Source: Ectocarpus siliculosus
Taxonomy: Eukaryota > Sar > Phaeophyceae > Ectocarpales > Ectocarpaceae
DNA length: 64,000 bases
Reading direction: 5' to 3'
Assembly: GCA_000310025.1 (NCBI GenBank)
Contig: FN648581.1
Location: 48,090 to 112,089, forward strand
Position numbers and translations under genes: made by a program
Notes under the pieces: model-generated
What the model saw: only the letters and a program-made list of their open reading frames with translations
The model's database searches: none
Told to the model about the DNA's origin: nothing
Shown here: in pieces, positions 34,146 to 44,843 of the stretch
Position numbering within the stretch: position 1 is the first letter of the stretch
How the letters are laid out: the number at the start of each line of letters is the position of its first letter

Positions 34146-34720
34146 GTACGCCCCCCCCCCCTCTCCTGAGCGACGAGGGCGGGCGGGTGGGAAAGTCCAT
34201 CAATCCTGTATCCCCTCCTTCACTCTCTTCTTTATTGTCTCTCTCTTGGTACCACAGGCTCCCCGCTGTCGAGCGGTGCGCGTCGAGGACGAACTGCAGG
34301 CGGGCCTGATCCGTGGGTCCTCCGCGGGGGGGGGGGGGGGGGGGGGCGGGGAAAAAATAAAACCCCCCCCCCTTCTGGGGNNNNNNNNNNNNNNNNNNNN
34401 NNNNNNNNNNNNNNNNNNNNNNNNNNNNNNNNNNNNNNNNNNNNNNNNNNNNNNNNNNNNNNNNNNNNNNNNNNNNNNNNTGGTTAAAAGCCCTCCCCCA
34501 CCCCGAAAATGGGGCCCCCCCCCCCCCCTCTCTTGGGTGAAGAGGGCGGGGGGGCGGAAAACTAACTCATCCCTGTATCCACCCCTTCACTTTTTTTTTT
34601 ATTTTTTTTTTCTGGGTACCCCGGGCTCCCCGCTGTCGAGGGGGGGGGGTGGCGGGAAAACGGCGGGGGGCCCTATTCCGGGGGTCCTTCGGGGGGGGGG
34701 GGGGGGGGGGGGCACGGAGC
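34146..34720. other. Assembly gap (34381-34480) with low-quality duplicated flanks
   Basis: The 100 N are bordered by long G and C runs. Bases 34515-34712 repeat 34146-34340 in the same order (GAGGGCGGG, ATCC-TGTATCCNCC-CTTCACT, GGTACC, GGCTCCCCGCTGTCGAG, GGGTCCT) but with expanded homopolymers. This looks like the same DNA read twice with poor quality rather than a true tandem repeat. Confidence 0.6.
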
Positions 34721-37700
34721 ACAGCTGACCACACCCCCACTCTGGTCGATGTTTGTCAAATTCTGACCCACGACACAAACAACGCTTTCCTTCTGAACGC
34801 TACATATTCGCCCTGATCACGTTGAGCCGCGTGTCATCAGACATACTAGCTGTCGCTACAACGAGCGACAGCTGATTGATGTAATTGTCGTCAGACGTGT
34901 GCCTCCACGGGTGGAAACAGAGTGCATACACCACACACTGATACTTCACCTACCTGCTGTGAGCTGGTGTGAGACCTGCGGTAACGATACCTTTCACCTA
35001 CCGGTTAACCCCCCCCCGCCCCCGTCCACCTCTCGCTTTCGTGGTCATACATACCCCCCGCACACTATTGGTGAACCTCCTGTTCCCTCTTTTTTGTTCG
35101 GTGTTGTCCAGCTGCTAGCGAAACAGCAGGACACAAGTCAGTTCTCGTCACCTAGCACACCAATCGTCTTGGTACCACTTCGAGCGTGTGCTCCATTGCG
35201 ATATCTAGGGCCGTGACAGTTGTGTTAGGCATGGGTGCTGTGTGTGGGAAGACCTTCGCGGCGGCGTGGAATCCAAATCGCTTTTTTTTGGCCCGGGCAA
35301 TCGGGCCACATCGCAAGGCGAAAACGCCAAACCGGATTTCACATCGCCACGATGCTCTCGCCACACACAGCACCCAATACCCAACACAACTATCTTGTCC
35401 AGCGACACCACAATGGATCACACGCTCGAAGTGGTGCGATAGCGATCGGCGTCCTAGGTGTCGAGAACTAACGTGGTGCTGTGCTCACATTACTGGCAGT
35501 TGATAAACGCGGCGGTAACAAAAAATCATGCACGACAGACAGCACAATGCACACCCTCATCACACCACAGAGAGTCCAGCCCAATCGAGCCCAGATGTTA
35601 TTGCCCGCTGTGCGTGTGTTGTCTGCTGTGTGGTGTCGCCCGCAGTGCGTATGTTCTCTGCTGCAATCCTCTGTGCGTTCCGAGAAAAAAAGTGCATCTA
35701 TCTGCTGACCCCTGTATTCTAAAATCAAGTCATGAACTCTAAAACCGAAGAGACTGTACAAACGGTTTGGTCTTGATGGGGCCCTATATTGCGGCGAGAC
35801 CTCAGGCCAGATCAGAAATCTCGCTTCGCTTGAGCAAAATCTAAAAACAGGTTAGAATGTCTCACCCGAGCGTCGAAATCCTTGTCCCAGCTGAGCGCGA
35901 AGATCTCCCTCAGGGGGCGATTCGTGTGCTGGTCGCGAACGGTTTGGAACGCTCGCCCCGCAAGCTCTCCGGCCGATGCCAAAGCCTGCTGCGTGTTTGT
36001 CAAAACATCAGTCCAACAGAAGTAACCGTTCGATTTTCGGGTTGCGAGAAAGCTACCTTGAACCTTGCAGCAGTTGCCGACAAATCAAAACACGCGCCAT
36101 GAAAATTGTGTTCGAGCCGGTCGACGACATGTATCCGCGAGCTTTTGAATGAGGAAAACAAAGAGGGAGAGCGCAAAAGCAGCGGGTCGTAGCCTACGAC
36201 CACAACCGCTTCATGAAGTAAGCTTCAGGAATCACGCAACACGCCGCGGGTATGTATTGCTGAATAGTACGCCTTTCGCCAGTATGCTCGCAAATATGTC
36301 TTCTGGTACAACCAAGTAGCCCACGACACGTGACCAAAAACATATTCTTTGGAGAGCATGTACTTGAGCTTATCATAGTACAAAAGAGAAACATGCGCGT
36401 CCCTGTTGAAGCATATATCGACCACCATTTTTGCTCCGTTTGGCGCCTAACGCAACAAGATTGTGTTCTGAGGCACGCTGCAATAGCTCTCTCCGATTCA
36501 CTGGCTGCTATTCAATGAGCGAAAAAAAAGACTTCCGCAACACGCACACGTGAGCATAAAGCAACACGGCACAAGTCAATACGGAATAATCTACGACGAA
36601 GAACCCGCCATCGCCTTCCCAAGGGCACACACTCACCAAGACATTGTGGAGAAAACAAAATGAACAACGCCCAACAGCACACAAGTTGCGTCGCCCCCGA
36701 GAGGCAACCACCAAACAAAAGACGAATCAGCCACCCACATCCTTCCATTTCTTGAGCTACGTCTCTTTGAGCTGGGCGAGGGCGATGAGGCATGATTGCC
36801 GACGCGCGGGAACCTCGTTCTCCCTGAAACTATCATCCTCGGACTCCTCCTCGTCGGCAGTCTCGATGTTCCTCTTGGTTACGCGGTCGAGGGTTGCCGT
36901 GAGGCTGTCGAAGATGACAAGCCGTATGGCCTTGTACATTTCGCAGGACCTGGTCGTCAATGCCGCGACAAACTTTGCTGAAAAGCGTGCGGCAGCGGGC
37001 ATTATGGCGACAAATGCGTGCGACAGGATGGGGGGAGGGGCGAGGGGGGGGGGTTAGTGGAAAACACACAAAACGTTTTCTTCGACGATACCCAAAGAAG
37101 AGTGGTGGCGCGTTTTCGCATTGGGGGCTGGAACCCATTCACAAGGGGATCGCGAGCTGGCCGGCGTGTCTCTCTCTTTCATTGTCGTCTTCCGTAATGA
37201 TGACGTTGCAAATCCTTTGCTTCTCGGCGAGCACCTACGTTGAGCTGTCCAGAGCGGCTCAGCCCGACGTCCTCATCAGGGGCTACAATACGCCACAACG
37301 ATTTTCATGTCCAACCTTGCACAGCAGTGGGCTCGAGGCTGTGTAGCTGAGCCTAGCTGTTGAGAGCTTTCGAACCTTACCACTAAATTGATGTTGTTAT
37401 TGGCGAGCAGCGCGCCCTCCACCGCCGCTTCGCTGCCCGTCAGAACGTGGGACGTGTGCTTCGCCAGGAATGAAACAAGACGCTTCCCGTCCTTGTAGTC
37501 GTCCACGTCGATCCACCTGGTCTGCACAGCAATAGATACAAGCAGGGACAGGGACGAGCAGCACGGAGATCAAACAATGGTAACATTAAATTCAAGGCCG
37601 CGACACGAGGGATTAGTGTTTGATTCTCTCTTCTCTGCGCGCTGTCGTCGAATGTAGTGTGCGGACAGGTACCTCATTTATTTTTTGGCACGTATACGTA

Positions 37701-38267
37701 CTGCAGGGATTGTAGGTGCACTTCTTCTTGACGCCGGCCCTTTCCTTGCAAAGTGTGAGTGTTCTTTATACTGTATCTTCTGATGGCTCTAGCATTTTTG
37801 TGACCACCGACCGAGTCTTCGCTAGATTTTAGGAAGAGTAACTGACATTTGTTTAATGTGAAGAGAAGAAGAAGAAGAACAACAACAACAACAACAACAA
37901 CAGCGAAATATATGAATAGGACAACCAGGGTGACGCTGCTTCTCGACGCCCGCACTCGATCGGTTGCACATCCTCCTCACTCCTCAGCTCCTCAGCGCTC
38001 TCCCGCATCCCACTCTTGCCCAGCCTTCGTTAGTCTCTTTTCTACTCTTCTCTTTCGTATGCACAGATGTCGGAAAGGCACAGTATCTTTCAGCCAGTCA
38101 ACATCGTTTAAAACTCACCAACCGCATCTTTTACGCGATAAAAAAACATGTATCTTGGAATCGCTTCCTTAAGCGTGACGGCGGAAGCCCCCGAAGCCCC
38201 TTGCAAATGTACTGTAGTGTGAGGATTCTTCGATAGAGATGGATTCGTTGGGTCATACCTAGTAGTC

Positions 38268-39329
38268 TTAACCCTTACGTGACTACAGGCTGATTCAGCT
38301 CCGTTCTCAGCTCCGATCACTTTGCGTGCCGAAAGATCGCCGTTGTGCCTCGGCCAAGAGCAAAAAACATACATAGAGACCAGGACGGAGGCACAGGCAG
38401 CCCACCCCAAAAGCACGCTCATCAGCAATGCGCACAGGACTCACATAGTGCAATACTATCCACTCATACCTAACCTCTCTGACGTGGGGCAGATATCCTT
38501 TCCAGATCCAATCTACTGCCTACCGGTACTGCAAGATTCAAACGCAAAATACCACCTGAGGGTGCATACAGCACCCTGAACATGTGATCGACCCGGTGCC
38601 GCATCCGCGGGGGAGAGCAGGGCAAACGTACACCGGAGCCGATGCTAACGTACTGCCTCGGTGCTTGATGTTGTTGTGATTGCGGTGCGTGTGGTTCCCA
38701 GTATTGGGAGTGGAGGGTGGTTCGTCTGTTGTGTGCAAAATTTCGCTTAAAGGCAAGGGTTTTCGGGACTACAGCTCTGATCACAGCTCCGATCACAGCT
38801 CTCTATTTGTAGTACAGATTAGTAAAATTTATCACGATTTTTATGCATTTTGTGCGATAGTGGATGATGGTCTCGATTCTCTGATGCGCGGGCCGTTTTT
38901 TTCGTCGATCTGGCGCTTCTGTGAGGCGGTTTCCCGTCAGTGTATGCTCTGTCCAAAGATGAGGTGGAGAAGATGTGCCAACAGGTATTGCTTGGACAGG
39001 TACATCCTCTGTGCGGACGGTTGCTGTCGGAGACGGCATGCACACCTGCTCAGAAACTACTCCTGCTGTACAGCAGTCTATTTCTCTCCGCATAGCTGCT
39101 ACTGCTGCACAACAGTAGTACTACTGTACTCACTCCTGTTCGTCACCCTTACATACACCGCGTCCCTATCCCTGTGAGCCCATGTGGGGGCTCACAGGGA
39201 CCCACTGCTGCATTATCCTTGCCACCGTGACTTATGGGTGTACACGCTGCTTGGAAAATCTTTGACCGCAGAGAGCCAGTTGTGGGGAAAAAGACAGAAA
39301 AATTCAAATCAACCCAGTCACGAAATTAA
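38268..39329 (+). mobile_element. piggyBac-like non-autonomous element, copy 2
   Basis: Bounded by TTAA at 38268-38271 and TTAA at 39326-39329. Left terminus CCCTTACGTGACTAC intact; right terminus degenerate (AGTCACGAAA). Lies in intron 1 of the transposon gene and is present at the same place in the inverted copy, so it inserted before the copies separated. Confidence 0.75.
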
Positions 39330-39379
39330 GTTGGGCCATAGTCTACAGCAGTACCGACATCCTCGGAGAGATCCCTGGG

Positions 39380-39600
39380 AACGAATGGGAGAGCGAGCCA
39401 GCGAGAGAGAGGGAGAGGGAGAGAGAGAGATAGAGAGAGGCAAACAGAGAGAGACAGGCAGATAGGCAGACAGAGAGAGAAAGAGACAGAGAGACAGAGC
39501 GACAGAGAGAGAGAGCGAGAAAGGAAGAGAGAGACAAACAGAGAGAGAGAGAAAGAGAGACAGAGAGAGACAGAGAAAGAAAGAGAGGGAGAGAGAGTGT
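39380..39600 (+). repeat. GA microsatellite, interrupted
   Basis: GAGAGA and GACAGA tracts of about 220 bp. The inverted copy has a purer CT tract at 59480-59640. Leu/Ser-rich frames here are artefacts of the repeat. Confidence 0.9.
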
Positions 39601-40029
39601 AGAGGTCGTGGCGGGTTTATTATTGGGTGCAAATCCAAAGGGACGGGGCAAAAGGTTCCTACTACATCGGGTGGGTGTGCCCCCCTCACCTCATCCGTGA
39701 GGTTGTCACGCAACCTTCGCACTTTGGTCCTGATCTGCGCGACGTGCTTCTGCATATTTTCCTCCTTCTTCTGCAGTTGAGACTGCGACCGTGCTGCTCA
39801 TAGCGCTGACGGTGCATACGCTCTTTACACGTAAGGGGGACGGGAGCGCGGGAAGGGAGCGACACACTGGCTCTGTCGTGCGTGTCCACGTCAGCTCCAA
39901 CCATTTTTTTCTCGAGAGCCCCCCCCCCCCTATGGAAATTACGCACCTTCCGTGGGTCCCCTCCGCACTCCAATCTGCGCGCCCCCGATTTGTTCCTCCC
40001 TTGTTCCTCCGCACACACACACAAAATAA

Positions 40030-40475
40030 TATAGAGATTGTCAAGGTCGCGTGTTGTTGCCGGCATTGCGATGACCTCGAGATTTTTTCCCCTTGGCGAG
40101 ATGACTCCCAAGGTTGCCGCACCGCCGAGATTGCCAAGGTTGCGTGTTGCCCGTATTGCGATGACCTTTGGATTCTTTATCCCTTGGCGAGGTGACTCCC
40201 AAGGTTGCCGCACGGCCGAGATTGCCAAGGTAGCGTGTTGCCGGCATTGTGATAACCTTTGGGTGTTTTATCCCTTGGCGTGGTGACTCCCAAGGTTGCC
40301 GCACGGCCGACATTGCCAAGGTAGCGTGTTGCCGGCATTGTGATGACCTTTGGATGTTTTACCCCTTGGCGTGGTGACTCCCAAGGTTGCCGCACGGCCG
40401 AGATTGCCAAGGTACAAAATTCAGGAAAATGAGGCACATCCACCTTGGCAAGGTGGGGGGGGGGGGGGGGTACTC
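40030..40475 (-). repeat. Right subterminal array, about 91-bp unit, four copies
   Basis: Each unit contains GCGTGTTGCCGGCATTG, ATCCCTTGGCGWGGTGACTC, CCAAGGTTGCCGCACGGCC and GATTGCCAAGGT. The ACTCCCAAGG block recurs near 40105, 40195, 40286 and 40377. The inverted copy has three units (near 58758, 58849, 58940). The CCTTGGC/GCCAAGG core is shared with the left array of the same element. Confidence 0.85.
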
Positions 40476-40478
40476 ATA

Positions 40479-40987
40479 GTCGTGCATGCCGTAATCGTTT
40501 GACCATTGACCTCCCATCCCTACAAAGCCGGGACGGAGCATGCCGGGTTCTCACCGGACCAGGCTCTCACATCACCAAGCGCGAAGCGCCGTGAGGTATT
40601 TGGCGAGTCGCAAGAAGGGGGAGCTGCATCCTGCTAAGGGGTGTTCGGCATCTTGTGCTTACTTCCTTGCGTACGGATGACAGCTACGTATGACTTAATT
40701 TATTTTCTGGTGCTTTCACTTCCAGAGACAGTTGTAAGCACTGTGTAGCTGCCTCGAGGAAGCTTGACCATTTTAACACAACGTGGTGCGATCATCCCCC
40801 GTTGCGCGGAGTGAGGGTTCTCGACCCCGCACAACATGATCTACTCGACCATTATGGTTACCGCCAAAAAAAAAACGAGGTAAAAAAAAAAAACGGTAAC
40901 CTGGTTGCCGAGTTCACGAAGTGAATTGGCTTGTTTTACAACGTCGTTGCCAAGCGACGAAAACCCAAACCCCGATGGCAAACACCG
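40479..40987 (-). mobile_element. About 500-bp dispersed element C, copy 2
   Basis: Reverse copy of 18512-18993. It splits the C run that directly follows the terminal repeat: in the other copy the terminal repeat, GTGGAGAAAATACCCCTCC and ACCTTGCCAAGGTGG are continuous (58643-58705). The insertion therefore postdates the duplication of the large element. Confidence 0.75.
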
Positions 40988-41014
40988 GGGGGGGGCGGAG
41001 GGGTATTTTCTCCA

Positions 41015-41039
41015 CAAGGGGGTTCGACCTCCACCTGTG
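41015..41039 (-). repeat. Right terminal inverted repeat of the 12.5-kb transposon
   Basis: Read inwards it is CACAGGTGGAGGTCGAACCC plus CCTTG. Followed on the plus strand by the duplicated TA at 41040-41041 and then by recombinase sequence. Confidence 0.9.
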
Positions 41040-41502
41040 TAGTTCGCACTTCACCGGGTTACCGACCCGCATGGTCTTACTCCAGGGCGTAATCAACCCA
41101 ATTTCCTTCTCTAACACCATGGATAACTTGGAGACATGCTTTGTTCGGTGTGAGTCAAAGGCACATCTAAGGTTACAGTCTCCTTTGTCCGCTGAACAGG
41201 CCTTGAGGTCTTTTTGTGCCCACTGCTTCGCAGTGTCGAGCATGCACAACCGTACGTCTTCTAGTACCGCAGGAGTCTAATCAGGATAGAAACTCTACCA
41301 CATCTTTGGGTTGTGCATTTTCAATGCAAACAGACCCGTTTCTTCGAGACGCTAGGAAATTGCTGAACAAAGCCCATGTGGCCGACCGACTGCGCGCATA
41401 TGCCTTTTCCGCCCATGCCGTTTGAAATTGTTGGTATCGCTTCGAAAATGCCTCTTCGTCCACTTGAAGAATAGGTGTCGTCTGAGCTTGGCGTTGAGCC
41501 AC
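41040..41502 (-). pseudogene. DIRS-type tyrosine recombinase, N-terminal part
   Basis: Core-binding (SAM-like) half of the recombinase: KRYQQFQTAWAEKAYARSRS, WALFSNFLASRRNGSVCI, PKDVVEFLS, then after a TGA at 41281-41283 (TGG expected) LDSCGTRRTVVHARHCEA. One extra A in the A run near 41211-41216 shifts the frame to DLKACSADKGDCNLRCAF, continuing RTKHVSKLSMVLEKEIGLI and GNPVKCEL up to the transposon insertion. The catalytic half is at 28501-27605. Confidence 0.85.
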
Positions 41503-41779
41503 CGAGTATCCGCACCATTGACAACACCGAAACGAATCATCGTTCTCACTGTAGCACTCCGGGCATCAAACCCGTGCCCTTGACGCCGATATGTTCACGA
41601 GCGAGGAAGGAGAAAGCTTCGCCTCGTCGACACAAACTCGCTTGCGGATTATCGACCCTGAGACGCTCACGACGAGGCCAAGAGCTGTGAACATAGTCTG
41701 GCGAGTCTGGCAGAAAGCGTTGTCCCACAACCACCGAACATGAACAAGACATGTTGGGAAGGGAAACCAACGAGTAGTC

Positions 41780-42120
41780 TATTACTTTGAATCACGGGTG
41801 GAATCCACTACTACTGCTAGCATTCCCGACCGTTTGAAATGAAAACGCTCGGACCCCTTCTGGTGATGTACCCGGAAAAAGGGTGACTCGTCCCCGCTGC
41901 TAGTTGACAACGTTCGCGATCGCCTAGTCGCGTTTGCTATCCTCGGAAACCAGTACTGCTTCTGATCAGGGACGATCACAAGCGCCCTTGCTTGACACCC
42001 CTCCAGGTGTTGAAAAAACACGCCGACCATACTGGTTGGGGGAAAACAGAAGCCGAAACACTCCTCGGTCTTTGAACCAGGCATGAACCGACATTGAACA
42101 TTATGTGTGAGCACGTCAAC
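41780..42120 (-). pseudogene. DIRS-type region after RNase H (methyltransferase-like, degenerate)
   Basis: Reads MPGSKTEECFGFCFPPTSMV, GVFFQHLEGCQARALVIVPD and QKQYWFPRIAN. This block lies between RNase H and the recombinase, the position of the Dam-like methyltransferase domain in DIRS and PAT elements. The FCFPP and IVPD-x-YWFPR pattern matches what I recall of that region. Frames are broken on both sides. Confidence 0.6.
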
Positions 42121-42793
42121 CCCGGTATATGATATCTAGAGTATAATAGCAAGTCCTCGCTAGTGCAGCGCCCAGCCACCCATCTCTTGTGAACCGATGC
42201 AGGTGTGGCCATTAAATCCATGGTGACATGCTCTCCGGCCCACGCGCACAGTTCGCCGAACATCTGTTCGTCTAATCTCACAAAATCGTCCGACCCTTGT
42301 CTAGAAATGCCGTCGGCCTCAGCGTTAGCCTCGGAGCTCACCCACTTCAACTTAAGCGTGAAATCGCGTCGAACTTGCAACCAGAACAGATCGGTAATAA
42401 TCTCATGCATGCAAGTGTTGGAGGCTTGCCCCCTCTTAAAGGCGTCGTGTAAGACCTTGCTGTCTACATTGGAAACCAGCGTGGACCCGGCCAGCTGAGA
42501 AGGCTGGCTATCTGAGAACAGGTGCAGAGTCTGCTGAAGGGCGTACCCTTCCTGCACATTGATATGATGCTGCGCGACCTGTGGCGGGAAATCTCTGCCA
42601 GCTTTGAAAACGGTTGGTCTGGACTCCGAATGAGCCCTCCCCACCCGCCGGAGGAAGCATCAGATGCTCTGGTAAGAGCTTGTTGCTTATGATAAGCACG
42701 ATACCACGACGCCCCGTTAACACGCTTACGAACCCCTCGCCAACGTTTCAGCTCGAACATAAGACCGCTGTTCGTCGGGATCTTTATCTCCAT
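42120..42793 (-). pseudogene. DIRS-type RNase H
   Basis: Frame one gives ASDASSGGWGGLIRSPDQPF (first acidic residue), then a frameshift near 42620 leads to HHINVQEGYALQQTLHLFSD (Glu), VSNVDSKVLHDAFKRG (Asp) and KWVSSEANAEADGISRQG (last Asp). This is the RNase H order of DIRS-group elements, which removes the RNA strand during cDNA synthesis. It follows the RT on the same strand. Confidence 0.85.
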
Positions 42794-43886
42794 GCTGGGC
42801 TGCGACCGCGCCGCGTCTCTGAAAAGCTGCTATGCTCTTATACATGTGGTGCGTGTAAAGAGCCGCCACCGGAACCGCCACCGAGAGACAAGTGCATTTG
42901 TCTGCGAGCTTCTCTAACATCTGAAAGGATATGGACTCAGCCGTAATAGCGTCGACGAGAATCGTCTATAGCTTGGAGAGTTTTTCCTCTGGGAGCTCGA
43001 AACCCTGCTGATCGGAATCACAGATAATCCCAAGGGAAACTAGGCGTGTTGTAGGGATGAGCTCACACTTCTTCAACGAAATGAAGTACCACACTCTGTA
43101 GAAAACTTGGAAAGCGACATACACGGTCGTCTGAGTCGCTTTCCGCTGCTCGTTATAGCTAAGCCTGCCAGTCGACCGAACATTTGCCTGATAGAAATCG
43201 TCGATCCATGTGAGCACGGGGATTTCTCGTGCTCTCAGGTACCGAGCTACTTCGGAAAGGGAAGCGTATATGAACGGGGCTGAACACCACCCGAACGCTA
43301 GCACTGTGATTACGTATACCTCACTTTCCCACTCGAAACCAAAATATTGCCAAGAACCTTTGTCTAGGACAATGTGGTGGTATCCAGCCTTATGATCAAT
43401 AGGGACTTGATGAGCTCTTGCCCAAGCGCACTGAGCCACTTTGCCTACGCCATCCATGCTGAAAGGGCGATGATGGCACATGAGATTTAACCATCTCGCG
43501 TCCCATATCAACCGGGGCTTCTTGGGTTCGACACCCACCGGAAGCACCATCTGCGGTTTGGTGTGCACGCTAACGCCGGCGACATCTTTCCACCTGGCAA
43601 CGCAGCCAGTCGCCGCGAGCTTGGCTATTTCACTCGTGACCCATGGTACGTGTTTGTCGGGAACGTGGTTCGGCAGATGTACCGAGGTAAGGTCAGCGCC
43701 GTTGTACGATCGACCTAAAAGAATGCCTGTCGCCTTGTTATCTACGAAGTCGTGAACGTTGTTTCCTTCCACCCACCCCAATAGGACGTTGCGATCTCCA
43801 ACAGGGGTGTCTTGCAAAATTTCGTTTCGCCAGAACTCGACCGAGGTCTGCAGGTGAGCCGGAACGAAATCGTCCGTGACACACAT
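42726..43886 (-). pseudogene. DIRS-type reverse transcriptase
   Basis: Starts near MCVTDDFVPAHLQTSVEFWR. RT blocks: VPWVTSEIAKLAATGCVARW, PKKPRLIWDARWLN, IDHKAGYHHIVLDKGSWQYF, VLAFGWCSAPFIYASLSEVA, and the active site WIDDFY near 43192-43212 in place of YxDD, as usual for this group. An in-frame TAG at 42966-42968 separates EEKLSKL from TILVDAITAESISFQMLEKL, and the thumb continues to about 42726 with a frameshift near 42800. The sequence is otherwise collinear with the family. Confidence 0.92.
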
Positions 43887-44190
43887 CCGGCTTGGTCGGG
43901 TAAGTGAGATTGTTGAAGTTGTCCGATGTCAGAGAGGTCGACGGTTGACTGTTGCGCTGATGCGCTGAGTAGGTCCCGCGCACTGACTGTGTGCGAATGT
44001 GCGCGGTACATGCGGCTCTCTCGGCGAGGAATAAGTTTGCTCCCGGTCCGACCTGTAACACGCATGAAGTGCGCGGAGGATAATCCCTGGTGTCGGGACC
44101 AAGCTTGTTGCCATGACAAACGTCTTGTTTTGGCCGCACGTGTAACCTAGGCTGCGTATGTGTAGGGAAAGCAGCAAACAAAGTGGGCAA

Positions 44191-44843
44191 GGTTTCTTGC
44201 CCACCTTAACCCTAACCTACATGAATCGATCTGCGCGTTCAACCGTCGACTAAAGTCCAAACCAAGCAAGGGAATGGTGCAGAGGCGGTGGAGACTGCTC
44301 GACAAAGATAGAAACGACCAGTAATGTCGGGGGAGGTGTTTGGTGATCATGCGAGCGAGTAGATAGGATAACCACTACAGAGGACACCCGTTGGCACTGT
44401 GAAATTTGAGGCATCATATTTCTCCCATCATACCTAAAAAAACATGGTCGGGCCTCGCCTTCCCCGACATGCATGAGGCATGGGTGTGGCGAGTATTTGG
44501 AAAACGAAGGCGGTCCGAAAGGGCCGAGAATGCCGCCCTGAACCTCGAGTCAAAATAAAGAAACATGTGGGTTGAACCAATCGATGAAAGAACATGGAAG
44601 GCGTCTACGAAAATCCGTGGGGAAGGACCGCCTGGCTAGGAGACTGGTGGATATCCGGCCCAACGACGAAAGGAAAACCGCGGGAGGAAACCGACCGACC
44701 AGAAAAACCTCACAGAAACGAGAGAAAACCCCGTCCCGCGTAGCTAGACAACAGGGGAGCCCTTCGAAAGGGAAAACAACGGAAACAACCGAAACTAGCA
44801 AACGAGAAAAACGCGCACCGCGTTACTAAAGTCGCGAAACTAT
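44191..44843. other. Spacer between DIRS-type gag and RT
   Basis: Contains A/C-rich charged frames on both strands (44550-44829) without recognisable homology; probably decayed element DNA. Confidence 0.35.

Larger units (their letters stand above)
30864..39801 (-). pseudogene. Unknown ten-exon gene of the 12.5-kb transposon, left copy
   Basis: Exons on the minus strand: 39801-39690 (MSST start), 37521-37381 (TRWIDVDDYKDGKR), 37234-37135 (VLAEKQRICNVIITEDD), 36989-about 36740 (ARFSAKFVAALTTRS), 36504-36225 (VVDICFNRDAHVSLLYYDK), 36141-36057 (HVVDRLEHNF), 35988-35866 (QALASAGELAGRAF), 32679-32378 (VMTHIMFQVVHWLFEVLNED) and 31011-30864 (VFLGNCVSKIVKDKKLTPDN, stop TGA). Most junctions have GTRAG donors, AG acceptors and compatible phases, implying a protein of roughly 550-600 aa, probably intracellular: no signal peptide, N-terminal coiled coil. 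Damage: 38-bp deletion in exon 1, TGA in exon 3, acceptor AG to CG before exon 4, TAG at 36757, TAG at 32614-32616. I recognise no domain; it is the best candidate for this element's own transposase or accessory protein. Confidence 0.65.
28504..41039. mobile_element. 12,536-bp DNA transposon with 25-bp TIRs and TA target duplication
   Basis: Left end CACAGGTGGAGGTCGCACCC (28504 on) and right end, read inwards, CACAGGTGGAGGTCGAACCC (from 41039) match for 25 bp with one mismatch. TA flanks both sides (28502-28503 and 41040-41041). Deleting the element plus one TA rejoins the recombinase frame as GNPVKCEL/IAQYMAF, which independently proves the boundaries. Both subterminal regions are tandem arrays. 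Contents: an unknown ten-exon gene, a LINE tail, a piggyBac-like insert, microsatellites, element C and one gap. CACAG termini, subterminal arrays and a 2-bp target recall the CMC (CACTA/Mirage) group, but no such transposase was recognised. Confidence 0.85.

Noticed and set aside
39318-39755. Long Leu/Ser-rich open frames over 39318-39755 and 59420-59711.
   Set aside because: They are produced by the GA/CT microsatellite and appear in every frame of it.
44550-44829. Lys/Arg-rich plus-strand frame and its hydrophobic minus-strand mirror.
   Set aside because: No splice sites, no similarity, and a composition typical of chance frames in A/C-rich DNA.
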